DNA of 64,000 nt, taken from contig CAIKVT010000069.1 of the NCBI GenBank assembly GCA_903830945.1, positions 158,294 through 222,293 of the forward strand, given 5' to 3'. Below are positions 1-7,919 of this stretch, one piece after another; position 1 is the stretch's first letter, and the number at the start of each line of letters is the position of its first letter. Origin of the DNA: an uncultured Elusimicrobia bacterium. GTDB taxonomy: Bacteria > Elusimicrobiota > Elusimicrobia > UBA1565 > UBA9628. Under the pieces are notes generated by a model, which saw only the letters and a list, made by a program, of their open reading frames with translations, made no database searches and was not told the origin of the DNA. The position numbers and the translations under genes were made by a program.

Positions 1-729
1 GCCGCCCTCATAATGAAAGGTGTGCTTCTTATCCTCCCTCTCGTCTATGATCGTAATCTTAGCCCCGGCGTTGAGGAAGGCTAACTCGCGTAGGCGGTTG
101 GCCAGCACATCGTAAGAGAACTGATGGTCACCAAAGATTTCCATGTCCGGCTTGAATGTGACGCGCGTACCATGCTCTTCAGTCTTTCCAACAGCCTTGA
201 CGCTGTCTTCGGGCTTACCGCGCTTGTAGGATTGCGTCCACACCTGGCCGCCCCGGTAGACTTCGACTTTTACAGACTCGGAAAGGGCATTGACGACAGA
301 GATGCCAACACCGTGAAGTCCTCCGGAAACCTTATAGGCGCTGTGATCAAATTTGCCTCCTGCGTGCAACACCGTCATCACCACCTCAAGGGCCGACTTG
401 CCGCGTAAATTTTTCGGTAACTTGGGATCTTTCATCTCGTCGACCGGGATGCCAGAGCCGTTATCGAGAACAGTTACCGAGTTTCCCTCGTGGAGAATGA
501 CATCCACAGAACTACACCGGCCGGCCAGAATTTCGTCGACGGAGTTATCAACGGCCTCATAGACCAAATGGTGAAGGCCGGACGGACCCGTAGAGCCGAT
601 ATACATAGCCGGCCGTTTCCGCACCGCTTCGAGGCCTTCCAAAACCTGTATAGCGGATGCGTCATAGCTTTCTGCGCTCTTAACAGTGGAGGTCTTCACG
701 TCGTCCTTTTCCTTAGTGATCTGAGACAT
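1..729 (-). CDS. gyrB: DNA gyrase subunit B, N-terminal part (cut by window edge)
   Basis: ATPase subunit of DNA gyrase, which with GyrA supercoils DNA in the cytoplasm. The frame is open for 243 codons from an ATG whose codon starts at 729 and runs off the left edge. The visible part is the GHKL ATPase domain: KRPAMYIGS near residue 38, the Mg/ATP-binding [16 protein letters not shown], and the glycine-rich SGGLHGVG loop. An AGGAG ribosome binding site sits just upstream on the minus strand. It is the last visible gene of the dnaA-dnaN-dciA-gyrB block, 68 bp after dciA. The C-terminal Toprim part is outside the window, so ParE cannot be formally excluded, but the position beside dnaN favours GyrB. 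Confidence 0.95.
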   Translation of the reverse strand, partial: MSQITKEKDDVKTSTVKSAESYDASAIQVLEGLEAVRKRPAMYIGSTGPSGLHHLVYEAVDNSVDEILAGRCSSVDVILHEGNSVTVLDNGSGIPVDEMKDPKLPKNLRGKSALEVVMTVLHAGGKFDHSAYKVSGGLHGVGISVVNALSESVKVEVYRGGQVWTQSYKRGKPEDSVKAVGKTEEHGTRVTFKPDMEIFGDHQFSYDVLANRLRELAFLNAGAKITIIDEREDKKHTFHYEGG

Positions 730-797
730 ATTACTCCTCTCGGATGCGACGGGAATCCGTTTTCCCTTTCCAGGGGGGGGCGAAGATTCAATCTGAC

Positions 798-1100
798 TCA
801 TCTCGACGCGACCTTGATTCCCTTGATCCAACCGCGCTCGAAATACTTATTAAGATTGCGTACAATACCGGTAGCGCGCAACTGTAGTTCTTGTGTCGCA
901 GCCGCAGACTTCGGCCTCACATATAGGAGACCCTGCTTGATCCCTATCAATTCCCAATAATTACACAGATTCCCCAATTCTTTTTGCCATATCGCGGCTA
1001 ATATGGTCATACGATCACCGGATATCCCTGTCCTATATTGAAATGATCTGACAAGGTCCCCTCCTGTCGACCAACTGGGCCGCTTACGCGGAATCATCAT
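798..1100 (-). CDS. dciA: DciA-like (DUF721) helicase-loading protein
   Basis: A 100-residue protein of the DciA/DUF721 type, the ancestral bacterial loader of the replicative helicase DnaB. The visible family pattern is a short basic N-terminus, a WxxxLGxLxxYW stretch, then [18 protein letters not shown] and NLNKYF before WIKGIKV at the C-terminus. The start is the ATG at 1100: it interlocks with the dnaN stop codon (A-TGA-TG), so translation is probably coupled. A longer in-frame reading from 1202 would lie wholly inside dnaN and was rejected. It occupies the slot where recF usually lies between dnaN and gyrB. The domain call rests on pattern recognition without a profile search. Confidence 0.8.
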   Translation of the reverse strand: MMIPRKRPSWSTGGDLVRSFQYRTGISGDRMTILAAIWQKELGNLCNYWELIGIKQGLLYVRPKSAAATQELQLRATGIVRNLNKYFERGWIKGIKVASR

Positions 1101-2212
1101 ATCCGCATGGGCATGATAACGAAACGGCTTTCCGTGTTGTCCGCTGGTTCTATGAGAACGGGGTTGACGGGACTGGTAAGACCTAAGGACACCTTCTCGC
1201 AATCGATATGTTTTAAAGCATCCACCATAAAATGAGGATTGAATGCTACCTGGAAATCGGCGCCTGTATAATTAACTTCCAACTCATCATTGAATTCAAT
1301 ATTCTGTGATGAAGCCGATATATGAAGGATTCCTTTTTGAAGTTCAAATTTTACTGAACCTCCGCGGTCCAGAGCGCAGAGAGCCGCTCTCTTAGTGACG
1401 GCTAATAACTCTTCAGTTGCCAGAACTACAGATATATCCTTTTTATGAGGGATTACCTGTTCATAATTAGGGAACGTTCCTCCAATTAAACGCGAGAGAA
1501 TCGTCGTTTCTTTAGCTTGGAATACAATCTGATTTTCTGTAACGCCTACTTGGATTTTTTCCTGAGAATCCGGCTTAACGTCTAAAGACCCTAATAAACG
1601 CAATAATTCACTGAGTACCTTAGTTGGAACTATAATTTGAAAATCTTTATCTTTTACAACGCCTTTACGTCCCACGATGGCAAGTCTACGACCGTCAGTA
1701 GCAACCATTTCAAGAATCCCTTTTTTAGCGGACCATAAGACACCATTTAGAACGTGCCTCGTTTCATCAGAAGAGGCTGCAAAAATAGTCTTCTTCACCA
1801 TATCTAATACTAGCCCCATAGGTAATTCAAAAGCTTCCTTGCGATCAAATTCAGGAAGTACGGGATACTCAGACTTCGGAGAACCTATAATGGTAAAGCG
1901 TGAGCGCCCGCATTTGAGTTTTACTTTATCTCCAGCATCCACGGAAAGTTCCACATCCTGATCACTTGGTAAGCTATGCAGTATATCTGAGAATTTTTTA
2001 GCTGGAATAGTGACGCTCCCGTCAGTCTCAATTTCCGCTGGAATGTAATGTTTTATAGCCATCTCTAAATCTGTAGAAACAATTTTAATTTTAGAGTTAT
2101 CCGTCTCCATCATAAAGTTAAGAAGGATGGGAAGAGTGGTGCGAGAGGATAGGGCAGATTGTATGGTTTGAACGCCTTTTGTTAGGTCTTCTTTATTACA
2201 ATGTATTTTCAT
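1097..2212 (-). CDS. dnaN: DNA polymerase III sliding clamp (beta subunit)
   Basis: Beta sliding clamp, the dimeric ring that tethers DNA polymerase III to DNA. At 371 residues it has the normal length for three clamp domains. The N-terminal MKIHCNKEDLTKGVQTIQSA, the SRTTLPILLNF stretch and the C-terminal end in VIMPMRI (usually MPMR/L) are typical. It lies 152 bp downstream of dnaA and overlaps dciA by 4 bp. Its base composition is clearly more AT-rich than the rest of the window (many A/T third positions), unlike dnaA and the PTS genes; see findings. An AGAGG sequence about a dozen bases before the ATG may serve as ribosome binding site. Confidence 0.97.
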   Translation of the reverse strand: MKIHCNKEDLTKGVQTIQSALSSRTTLPILLNFMMETDNSKIKIVSTDLEMAIKHYIPAEIETDGSVTIPAKKFSDILHSLPSDQDVELSVDAGDKVKLKCGRSRFTIIGSPKSEYPVLPEFDRKEAFELPMGLVLDMVKKTIFAASSDETRHVLNGVLWSAKKGILEMVATDGRRLAIVGRKGVVKDKDFQIIVPTKVLSELLRLLGSLDVKPDSQEKIQVGVTENQIVFQAKETTILSRLIGGTFPNYEQVIPHKKDISVVLATEELLAVTKRAALCALDRGGSVKFELQKGILHISASSQNIEFNDELEVNYTGADFQVAFNPHFMVDALKHIDCEKVSLGLTSPVNPVLIEPADNTESRFVIMPMRI

Positions 2213-2364
2213 ATTATCATCATCCTCTTAATAGTCTTGGTAAAGAACGGTATTTGGGGATACTTCGTCTTAGAAGTGCCGTGTAAAATTGTAGATAATT
2301 TCAGAAAGTTATCCCCTCTTTGCACAGTGCGTATGCCCCGGCCCGGTTATTGGCATTTATTCTC

Positions 2365-3711
2365 TTAATTTTCCACAGACTTAATATCGGCCTGCAACTT
2401 ATTGACCAGCTCTAAAAAAAAGGGATCTTCATCTAAGAGTTTCTGTATTTTTTTTCTGGAATGAAGGACAGTGGTGTGGTCGCGACCTCCGAAAGCGCGG
2501 CCGATGTCCGTAGATGAAAGATCGGTCATTATCGAAGCTAGATACATAGCCAATTGCCGTGGCAGTGCGATGGAGGCCGTGCGTTGTTGTCCCTTGAGGT
2601 CCTTTATATCGAGCGAATATTTATGGGAGACCATGCGCTGGATGGTCTCCATCTGGACAGTACTCGCCACATCGTGCGGCAGAGAGTCCTTCAGTATGTC
2701 TTTGGCGCCGTCCACGGTTAGACTGCTGCCGGTCATGGAGGCGAAGGCTTTGAGCCGGATGAGGGATCCTTCCAGCAGACGAATGTTGCTCTTCACTGTT
2801 GAGGCGACGAATAGGATGACGTCGTCAGGAACGTAGAACTGTTCAAGCTCGGACTTTTTGCGCAGAATTGCGATGCGCGTTTCAAGGTCGGGGGGTGTGA
2901 TGTCCGCCACCTGGCCCCACTCGAATCGCGAGACGAGGCGGCGTTCATGAGGGGTCATCTCTTTAGGCACCCGGTCTGATGTGATGACAATCTGGTGGCG
3001 CGAGTCGAAGAGGGAATTGAAGGTATGGAAGAATTCTTGTTCGCTCTGCTCCTTGGCGATGAGAAACTGAATGTCATCGATGAGAAGGCAGTCAAGGTTG
3101 CGGTATTTGGCCCGGAAGTCGTCGGTCTTGCGGTGGTGTATGGAATTAATATAATCGTTGACAAACTCTTCGGCCGTGGTGTAAAGCACGCGCGAGCGTG
3201 GGAAACCTTGGCGTAAAGCATTGCCGATGGCGTGGAGCAGATGGGTCTTGCCCAAGCCGACGCCGCCGTAGAGAAAGAAGGGGTTGTATTGGGTTCCCGG
3301 ATTCTTGGAAATGACATCTGCCGTGGCATAAGCCAACCGATTGGATTTGCCTACCACGAATGAGGCGAAGGTGTAGCGTGGATTGAACTCACTCAGTGGA
3401 AACTCTGATTGGGGGATCGGTCCAGGGATGGGGTCGGTTGGAGGCAGGCGGTTTGTGAGGTCTATGCAAATTTCATAGTCGATACCGATATCTAGGCCGG
3501 TCAGATCCTTAAAAATCGAAACGAGTCGCTTCTGATAACGGTCTTTGATTCCGTCGGAAAAGAATTTATTAGGAACTTTAAGATGGAGGACTTGGTCATC
3601 AATACGCAGCGCCTCGATGGGGCGCAACCAAAGGTCCGCGTCTTCTCCAATCTCGGAGCGTAGGCGCTCGACGGTCTGAGACCAGAGAGTGGTTGGTTCT
3701 ATATTATGCAC
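2365..3711 (-). CDS. dnaA: Chromosomal replication initiator DnaA
   Basis: Replication initiator: an AAA+ ATPase that binds DnaA boxes and opens oriC. At 448 residues it has the usual length. Domain I with the LW/W pattern lies in residues 1-80. The Walker A motif GGVGLGKTH is at about 149-157, Walker B LLIDDIQFL near 208, and the domain IV DNA-binding signature GGRDHTTVLHSRKKI near 415. The start is a GTG at 3711; no ATG precedes the conserved N-terminus. No strong ribosome binding site is visible. A perfect DnaA box (3715-3723) lies only a few bases upstream of the start, consistent with autoregulation, which is known for dnaA but not shown here. Confidence 0.98.
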   Translation of the reverse strand: MHNIEPTTLWSQTVERLRSEIGEDADLWLRPIEALRIDDQVLHLKVPNKFFSDGIKDRYQKRLVSIFKDLTGLDIGIDYEICIDLTNRLPPTDPIPGPIPQSEFPLSEFNPRYTFASFVVGKSNRLAYATADVISKNPGTQYNPFFLYGGVGLGKTHLLHAIGNALRQGFPRSRVLYTTAEEFVNDYINSIHHRKTDDFRAKYRNLDCLLIDDIQFLIAKEQSEQEFFHTFNSLFDSRHQIVITSDRVPKEMTPHERRLVSRFEWGQVADITPPDLETRIAILRKKSELEQFYVPDDVILFVASTVKSNIRLLEGSLIRLKAFASMTGSSLTVDGAKDILKDSLPHDVASTVQMETIQRMVSHKYSLDIKDLKGQQRTASIALPRQLAMYLASIMTDLSSTDIGRAFGGRDHTTVLHSRKKIQKLLDEDPFFLELVNKLQADIKSVEN

Positions 3712-3714
3712 AGG

Positions 3715-3734
3715 TTATCCACAGGTGTGTATAA
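3715..3734. promoter_or_regulatory. Pair of inverted DnaA boxes
   Basis: TTATCCACA at 3715-3723 on the plus strand matches the consensus box exactly. At 3726-3734 TGTGTATAA is the complement of TTATACACA, a common variant, facing the opposite way two bases away. The pair abuts the dnaA start codon. Confidence 0.75.
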
Positions 3735-3825
3735 GTCTATGGACATCAAATATGCGTTTAAAAATAATCATATTTAAATAGGTGGCACATCTCGGAGCCG
3801 AGGTGAATGACTTGTGACATGATGC

Positions 3826-3847
3826 AGGTAAGATGTTACCTTTTTTT
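3826..3847 (+). terminator. Terminator-like hairpin with T tract, no gene upstream
   Basis: AGGTAA (3826-3831), loop GATG, TTACCT (3836-3841), followed by six further T. It has the form of a rightward intrinsic terminator. No plus-strand gene precedes it, so it may end a short untranslated RNA or attenuate the hpf leader. A second small hairpin (CTCGG-AG-CCGAG, 3791-3802) lies just before it. Confidence 0.5.
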
Positions 3848-4014
3848 CAGGGGACAGTCAAATATTACAGTGACATATAATCTCGATATGTATCTACGCG
3901 TTTGACATATTAACACCTTTAATGTTTCAATACACCTTTAGCGCTCAGCCGCCTGCATCTGCGCAGGGGCCGATATGGCGCTATTAGTTATTTTTATCGT
4001 ATCAAGGAGCGTCT

Positions 4015-4563
4015 GTGGAGATACAACTGACGGCGAAGCAATTGAAGATGACCGACGCCATCCGTGATTATGTGCATGAGAAGATGGAACGTGCCCAGAA
4101 GTACTTCGAGCATATCGTTTGGGGGCAGGCCTTTATCTTTATTGAGAAGAGGGCCCATAAATGCGAGATGCTCATTCATGCGCCGGGGCAGACCTTTCGA
4201 GCTCTGGCTGAGGCGAGCGATCTCTACTCCGCCGTTGACCTTGCTTCCGCTAAGATGGACGCGCAGCTTAAGAAGTTCAAGGAGAAGACGCGAACTCGCT
4301 CTAAGATGCGCAGCGGCAAGGATTCGATGCGCGCGGTACGCGGAGAACCCGTTTTTGATCCGGCGTCGGTGACCACCCAGTTCTCCGTGGTGCGACAGGC
4401 CGTGGTGCCCATGTCCGCCGGGGAGGCGGTCCGGGAAATGGAGAGCTTGGGGCACTCATTCCGCTTGTTCCAGGATTTGGAATCCCGGCAGATTCGGCTG
4501 GTCTTTCGCCGCGATGACGAATCCTATGCCATCGTTCAGCCGGTGAAGAAGCCCGAGCGCTGA
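4015..4563 (+). CDS. hpf: Ribosome hibernation promoting factor, long form
   Basis: Ribosome-associated inactivation factor that binds the 30S subunit and promotes 100S dimers in starved cells. At 182 residues it is the long form: an N-terminal HPF/YfiA domain (1-95, starting MEIQLTAKQLKMTDAI), a basic linker, and a C-terminal dimerization domain (about 125-182; VVRQAVVPMSAGEAV, then GHSFRLFQDLESRQIRLVFR). The start is a GTG at 4015, with AAGGAG at about 4003-4008 in front. It begins the long plus-strand run that continues with hprK and the PTS genes 5 bp later. In other bacteria hpf/yfiA-type genes also sit beside PTS-Ntr or hprK-rapZ genes. Confidence 0.93.
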   Translation: MEIQLTAKQLKMTDAIRDYVHEKMERAQKYFEHIVWGQAFIFIEKRAHKCEMLIHAPGQTFRALAEASDLYSAVDLASAKMDAQLKKFKEKTRTRSKMRSGKDSMRAVRGEPVFDPASVTTQFSVVRQAVVPMSAGEAVREMESLGHSFRLFQDLESRQIRLVFRRDDESYAIVQPVKKPER

Positions 4564-4568
4564 CCCTC

Positions 4569-5522
4569 ATGGCGCAACGCCCGGGAGCCGCGGATTTCAC
4601 CGTCAGCGATCTGCTGAGGGAACAGCGGGACAACCTTAAGTTGGAGCTCATCGCTGGAGAGAAGTCTCTCAATCGGAGCATCAGGGTCATGGATCTTAAT
4701 AGGCCTGGCCTGGCTCTGAGCGGGTTTCTGGAACACTTTCGGCCGGAACGCATTCAGATCATCGGTTTCGGCGAGCAGGCTTATTGCCTGAAGACTCCAC
4801 GAGCCCGGTTGGCCGCCGCGCTGGAGTCTATGTGTAAGCCGCAGGAGCTGCCGTGTCTTATTATGACTCACAACCTCAAGACTCCGGGGGCACTGGTATC
4901 CGTCTGCCGAAAGAACGGGGTGCCGCTGCTCCGTTCGAGTCTGGATACCGCCACTTTGGTCGGCGAGCTTGGTGACGTCCTTGAGGATAAGCTGGCGCCC
5001 ACGACTACAGTACATGGGGTATTGGTGGACATCTACGGCCTGGGGGTGCTTATTCAGGGAGAGCCCGGCATCGGCAAGTCCGAGTGCGCTTTAGAGCTCC
5101 TGAAGCGTGGTCATATTCTGGTCGCGGACGATGCCGTGGAGATCCGGCACCGTCGTGGCGCCGTCTTGCGTGGTTCCTGTCCAGAGCCCCTTAAGCATTA
5201 CCTGGAGGTGCGCGGACTGGGGATTATCGACGTCAAACTCCTTTTCGGCATTGGCGCGATCCTGGATCATACCCGTATCGAACTTTCCATCCATCTAGCT
5301 CCCTGGAGTGCGCAGACCAACTATGACCGCACTGGTCTTGACGCAAAGAAGACGACTATTCTAGACGTGGAGATCCCCCAAATCCGCATCCCGGTCAGCC
5401 CGGGCCGCAACTTGGCGGTCATAATCGAGGTGGCGGCTCTTAATCAACGCTTACGGAACCAAGGGTATTTCGCGGCCGAGACTTTTAATCAGAGGCTTAT
5501 CGAAAGGATGCGCGTGCAATGA
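4569..5522 (+). CDS. hprK: HPr kinase/phosphorylase
   Basis: Bifunctional serine kinase/phosphorylase that modifies HPr on Ser46 and so connects sugar flux to regulation. It is 317 residues, typical for the family. The N-terminal domain spans about 1-130. The C-terminal catalytic domain has the conserved His149 (VHGVLVDIYG), a P-loop GEPGIGKS (164-171; most family members have Ser where this has Pro), VADDAVEI, and the signature LEVRGLGIIDVKLLFG (about 212-227). It lies 5 bp after hpf and overlaps rapZ by 4 bp (ATGA). Its substrate HPr is encoded 3 kb downstream in the same run and keeps the target serine. Confidence 0.95.
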   Translation: MAQRPGAADFTVSDLLREQRDNLKLELIAGEKSLNRSIRVMDLNRPGLALSGFLEHFRPERIQIIGFGEQAYCLKTPRARLAAALESMCKPQELPCLIMTHNLKTPGALVSVCRKNGVPLLRSSLDTATLVGELGDVLEDKLAPTTTVHGVLVDIYGLGVLIQGEPGIGKSECALELLKRGHILVADDAVEIRHRRGAVLRGSCPEPLKHYLEVRGLGIIDVKLLFGIGAILDHTRIELSIHLAPWSAQTNYDRTGLDAKKTTILDVEIPQIRIPVSPGRNLAVIIEVAALNQRLRNQGYFAAETFNQRLIERMRVQ

Positions 5523-6382
5523 AGGCGCCCGCGGAGGCCCGCAAGGTCTATATCATTACAGGCATCTCCGGGGCCGGCAAGAGCCAGGCTTTGAAGTGTT
5601 TTGAGGACTTCGGCTTCTTTTGTATCGATAACCTGCCAATCGCGTTGATGGACCATTTCGCGGACATGCTGGCGCGTTCTGCGCACCTCAAGCGTGTGGC
5701 TCTGGGCATGGACATCCGGGAAGGGCGTTTCCTCGCGGGGTTGCCTGCCATTCTGGAACGTCTCAAGACCCGCGGCGTCGACTACCGCCTCATATTCCTT
5801 GAGGCTTCGGATCAGGTCGTCATTCAGCGATTTTCGGAGACTCGCCACCGCCATCCCTTGGGCAAGAAGGTTGATCAAGCCATTCATGAGGAGCGGCGGC
5901 GTCTGGTGCCCATCAAGGAGATCGCGGATAAGGTTATAGATACGAGCACTATGACCTTGGGGGAGCTCAAAGAGCGGCTTTCCGAGACCCTGGAACTCAC
6001 CCGTGCTCGGGAGATGGCTCTGAATATCGTGTCCTTCGGTTATAAGTTCGGTCTGCCTATGGACGCGGACATCGTCTTGGATATGCGCTTCCTCCCTAAC
6101 CCGCATTATATTCCGCGCCTGCGGCGGTTGACCGGGCTCGACTCCCGCGTGCAGCGATATATTCTGAGTCAGCCTATCGCGCGCAAGTTCTTGGGCGGAA
6201 TTCTACTGCTTTTGAATGGACTCTTGCCCCACTATGTACGTGAGGGAAAGTCTTACCTGACGGTCGCGGTGGGCTGCACAGGGGGCCATCATCGCAGCGT
6301 CTTTGTGACGCGATATCTGGCGCAGAAATTGCGTTCCTCCGGCCACTCCATTCAGGAATTCCATCGCGACATCAGTCATTGA
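5519..6382 (+). CDS. rapZ: RapZ-type nucleotide-binding protein (RNase adapter family)
   Basis: P-loop protein of the RapZ/YvcJ family. In Escherichia coli RapZ guides RNase E to the GlmZ small RNA and controls amino-sugar synthesis; in other phyla the role is less clear. The 287-residue length fits. The N-terminal Walker A is GISGAGKS (about 15-22), and the C-terminal half carries the family signature AVGCTGGHHRSVFV. Its start overlaps the hprK stop as ATGA. The hprK-rapZ-EIIA order is a recurrent arrangement linking PTS phosphorylation and cell-envelope sugar supply. No GlmZ-like RNA was recognised here. Confidence 0.93.
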   Translation: MKAPAEARKVYIITGISGAGKSQALKCFEDFGFFCIDNLPIALMDHFADMLARSAHLKRVALGMDIREGRFLAGLPAILERLKTRGVDYRLIFLEASDQVVIQRFSETRHRHPLGKKVDQAIHEERRRLVPIKEIADKVIDTSTMTLGELKERLSETLELTRAREMALNIVSFGYKFGLPMDADIVLDMRFLPNPHYIPRLRRLTGLDSRVQRYILSQPIARKFLGGILLLLNGLLPHYVREGKSYLTVAVGCTGGHHRSVFVTRYLAQKLRSSGHSIQEFHRDISH

Positions 6383-6395
6383 GGGATATTCTCAA

Positions 6396-6809
6396 GTGAT
6401 TAATTTCCTCATCGTCACCCACGGCGAGTTCGGGGCTTACCTCACGGAGGCCGCCGAGTCCATCGTTGGGCCCCAGGAGGAAGGGGTCCGGGTCATTTCC
6501 ATTTCCCCGCGGGTAGCGGTGGGCGAGTTGAGGGAGCGCATTCGCCGTGCCATCGCAGAGTTGAGCGGCGCCGATGGCCTCATTCTGTTCACGGATATGC
6601 CCGGGGGGACTCCCAGCAACTTGGCTTTTCCTCTGGTACAGCACGCCCCGCGCGTGGAGATGGTCACCGGGGTCAATCTCTATATGCTGGTCTCGGCTTT
6701 CGGTCATCGGGAGGATACCGCTTTGCCGGATCTGGTGGAGAAGATCCTGGCCGACGGTCAGAAATCGGTTTGTGATGTGCGCCGGCGGTTTTTGGCGCGG
6801 GCACTTTGA
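6396..6809 (+). CDS. PTS mannose-family EIIA component
   Basis: Single-domain EIIA of the mannose-type phosphotransferase system, a cytoplasmic phosphocarrier that receives phosphate from HPr and passes it to EIIB. At 137 residues it fits the free-standing EIIA length. The phosphorylated residue is His9 in MINFLIVTHGEFG. LFTDMPGGTPSN is the second conserved EIIA-man loop. The start is a GTG at 6396, 13 bp after rapZ, without a strong ribosome binding site. It is followed directly by EIIB, EIIC and EIID, so it may serve real transport or only phosphate-relay regulation. Confidence 0.92.
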   Translation: MINFLIVTHGEFGAYLTEAAESIVGPQEEGVRVISISPRVAVGELRERIRRAIAELSGADGLILFTDMPGGTPSNLAFPLVQHAPRVEMVTGVNLYMLVSAFGHREDTALPDLVEKILADGQKSVCDVRRRFLARAL

Positions 6810-6813
6810 GATC

Positions 6814-7296
6814 ATGGACCTCGCGCTGTTGCGGATCGACGATCGGCTCATTCATGGGCAGGTGGTCATCGGCTGGATACCGCATCTTAAGACACAGGTG
6901 GTGGTCGTGGCTTGTGACGAGGCGGCTGCCGACGCGACCCAGACCATGCTCATGGAGATGGCCCTGCCCGAAGGTATCGCGCTGTTGGTTCTTTCTGTGG
7001 AGGAGGCCGCGCGGCGGTTGGTTGACGGCAGCGACAGACGGCGGGTGCTGGTTTTGGTTCCCGGGCCCCGGGAGGCGCTGCGTCTCTTGGAACTTGGTGT
7101 GAGCTGTGCGACGGTCAATGTGGGAGGGCTCCACTACACTGCGGGACGCGTGCAACTGGGTAAGGCGATCTTTCTGGGAGACGAAGACCGTAAGGCCCTG
7201 CGCGCTATCTCGCGGCGGGGCACGGCGCTGGAGGGACGGGCCTTGCCCGGAGATCCGACTTTAGATATCGTTTCGCTTCTGGGAGAGCTGTCTTGA
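6814..7296 (+). CDS. PTS mannose-family EIIB component
   Basis: EIIB of the mannose/fructose/sorbose PTS family, 160 residues, cytoplasmic. The active-site His14 lies in the family motif RIDDRLIHGQV at the very N-terminus, which fixes the start at the ATG at 6814, 4 bp after the EIIA stop; an upstream in-frame extension is only a shadow of EIIA. ATVNVGGLHY is the second conserved region. The gene overlaps EIIC by 4 bp (TTGA). Confidence 0.93.
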   Translation: MDLALLRIDDRLIHGQVVIGWIPHLKTQVVVVACDEAAADATQTMLMEMALPEGIALLVLSVEEAARRLVDGSDRRRVLVLVPGPREALRLLELGVSCATVNVGGLHYTAGRVQLGKAIFLGDEDRKALRAISRRGTALEGRALPGDPTLDIVSLLGELS

Positions 7297-7919
7297 TCGC
7301 CCTGGGAGGGTGGCCGGCATCCGTTGGAGGATCGGCTTTGGTCGCGCTTGTGGAACTTGACGCGGTCCAAGTCGGACAGTTCATGATATCCAGGCCCCTC
7401 GTGCTCGGTTCCCTGTTGGGACTGCTGTTTGGAATACCGCAGGTCGGCGTGGCGCTGGGGTTGTGCTGCGAACTATTCAGCATCGACGACTTGCCCGTCG
7501 GCGACCGGCTGCCGCTCAACGCCTCGATCGCGGTGGCCGCCGCCATGCTCGTGGCCCGCGGCCCGCGCCCGTTGCCAGTCGCGGTAGCCCTGCCCGTGGG
7601 CTTGACCGCAGGCTGGGCGCATCAAAATCTGGAAGCGGCTTTACGCCTGCGTCGGCGGGTTTTCTGCGGTTTGGCTGAAAAGAGTATCCGGCGGGGAAAG
7701 GTGCCGCCTTTTGGGAGTATGACGGTGAAATCCCTGGTTGAGCAGGCCGCCGTCACATTCGCGGTCGTATTGACCTGCGTGTTGGTGGTCGGCCCGATCC
7801 TGAATGGCGCATGGTCCTACGCGCCGCGCAGCGTGGCGGGGGCGCTGGGGTTCTCATGGACGCTGGCCCCCTGGCTGGGATTGGGGGTCGCTTTGCATGC
7901 GTTGAGGATTGGGACATGA
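7293..7919 (+). CDS. PTS mannose-family EIIC-like membrane component
   Basis: Membrane permease subunit of a mannose-type PTS. Hydrophobic helices alternate with the EIIC hallmark region around GSLLGLLFGIPQVGVALG and LPLNASIAVAAA. At 208 residues it is shorter than typical EIIC proteins (about 250-270), and the C-terminal part is poorly conserved to the eye. The start is a TTG at 7293 interlocked with the EIIB stop, and the end overlaps EIID as ATGA. Assignment depends partly on its position between EIIB and EIID. A degenerate, purely regulatory complex is possible. Confidence 0.8.
   Translation: MIALGGWPASVGGSALVALVELDAVQVGQFMISRPLVLGSLLGLLFGIPQVGVALGLCCELFSIDDLPVGDRLPLNASIAVAAAMLVARGPRPLPVAVALPVGLTAGWAHQNLEAALRLRRRVFCGLAEKSIRRGKVPPFGSMTVKSLVEQAAVTFAVVLTCVLVVGPILNGAWSYAPRSVAGALGFSWTLAPWLGLGVALHALRIGT

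Larger units (their letters stand above)
3712..4014. other. Candidate replication origin (oriC) / divergent intergenic region
   Basis: A 303-bp non-coding gap between dnaA (leftward) and hpf (rightward). It contains a perfect DnaA box, a second variant box, an AT-rich stretch at about 3745-3780 that could act as an unwinding element, and a terminator-like hairpin at 3826-3847. A further TTTTCCACA variant lies at 2369-2377 at the dnaA 3' end. A dnaA-adjacent location with boxes and AT-rich DNA is the classic oriC arrangement. However, only two good boxes are clustered, and a bipartite origin using the dnaN-dnaA gap is possible. TATAAT at 3876-3881 could serve as a -10 for hpf. Confidence 0.5.
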
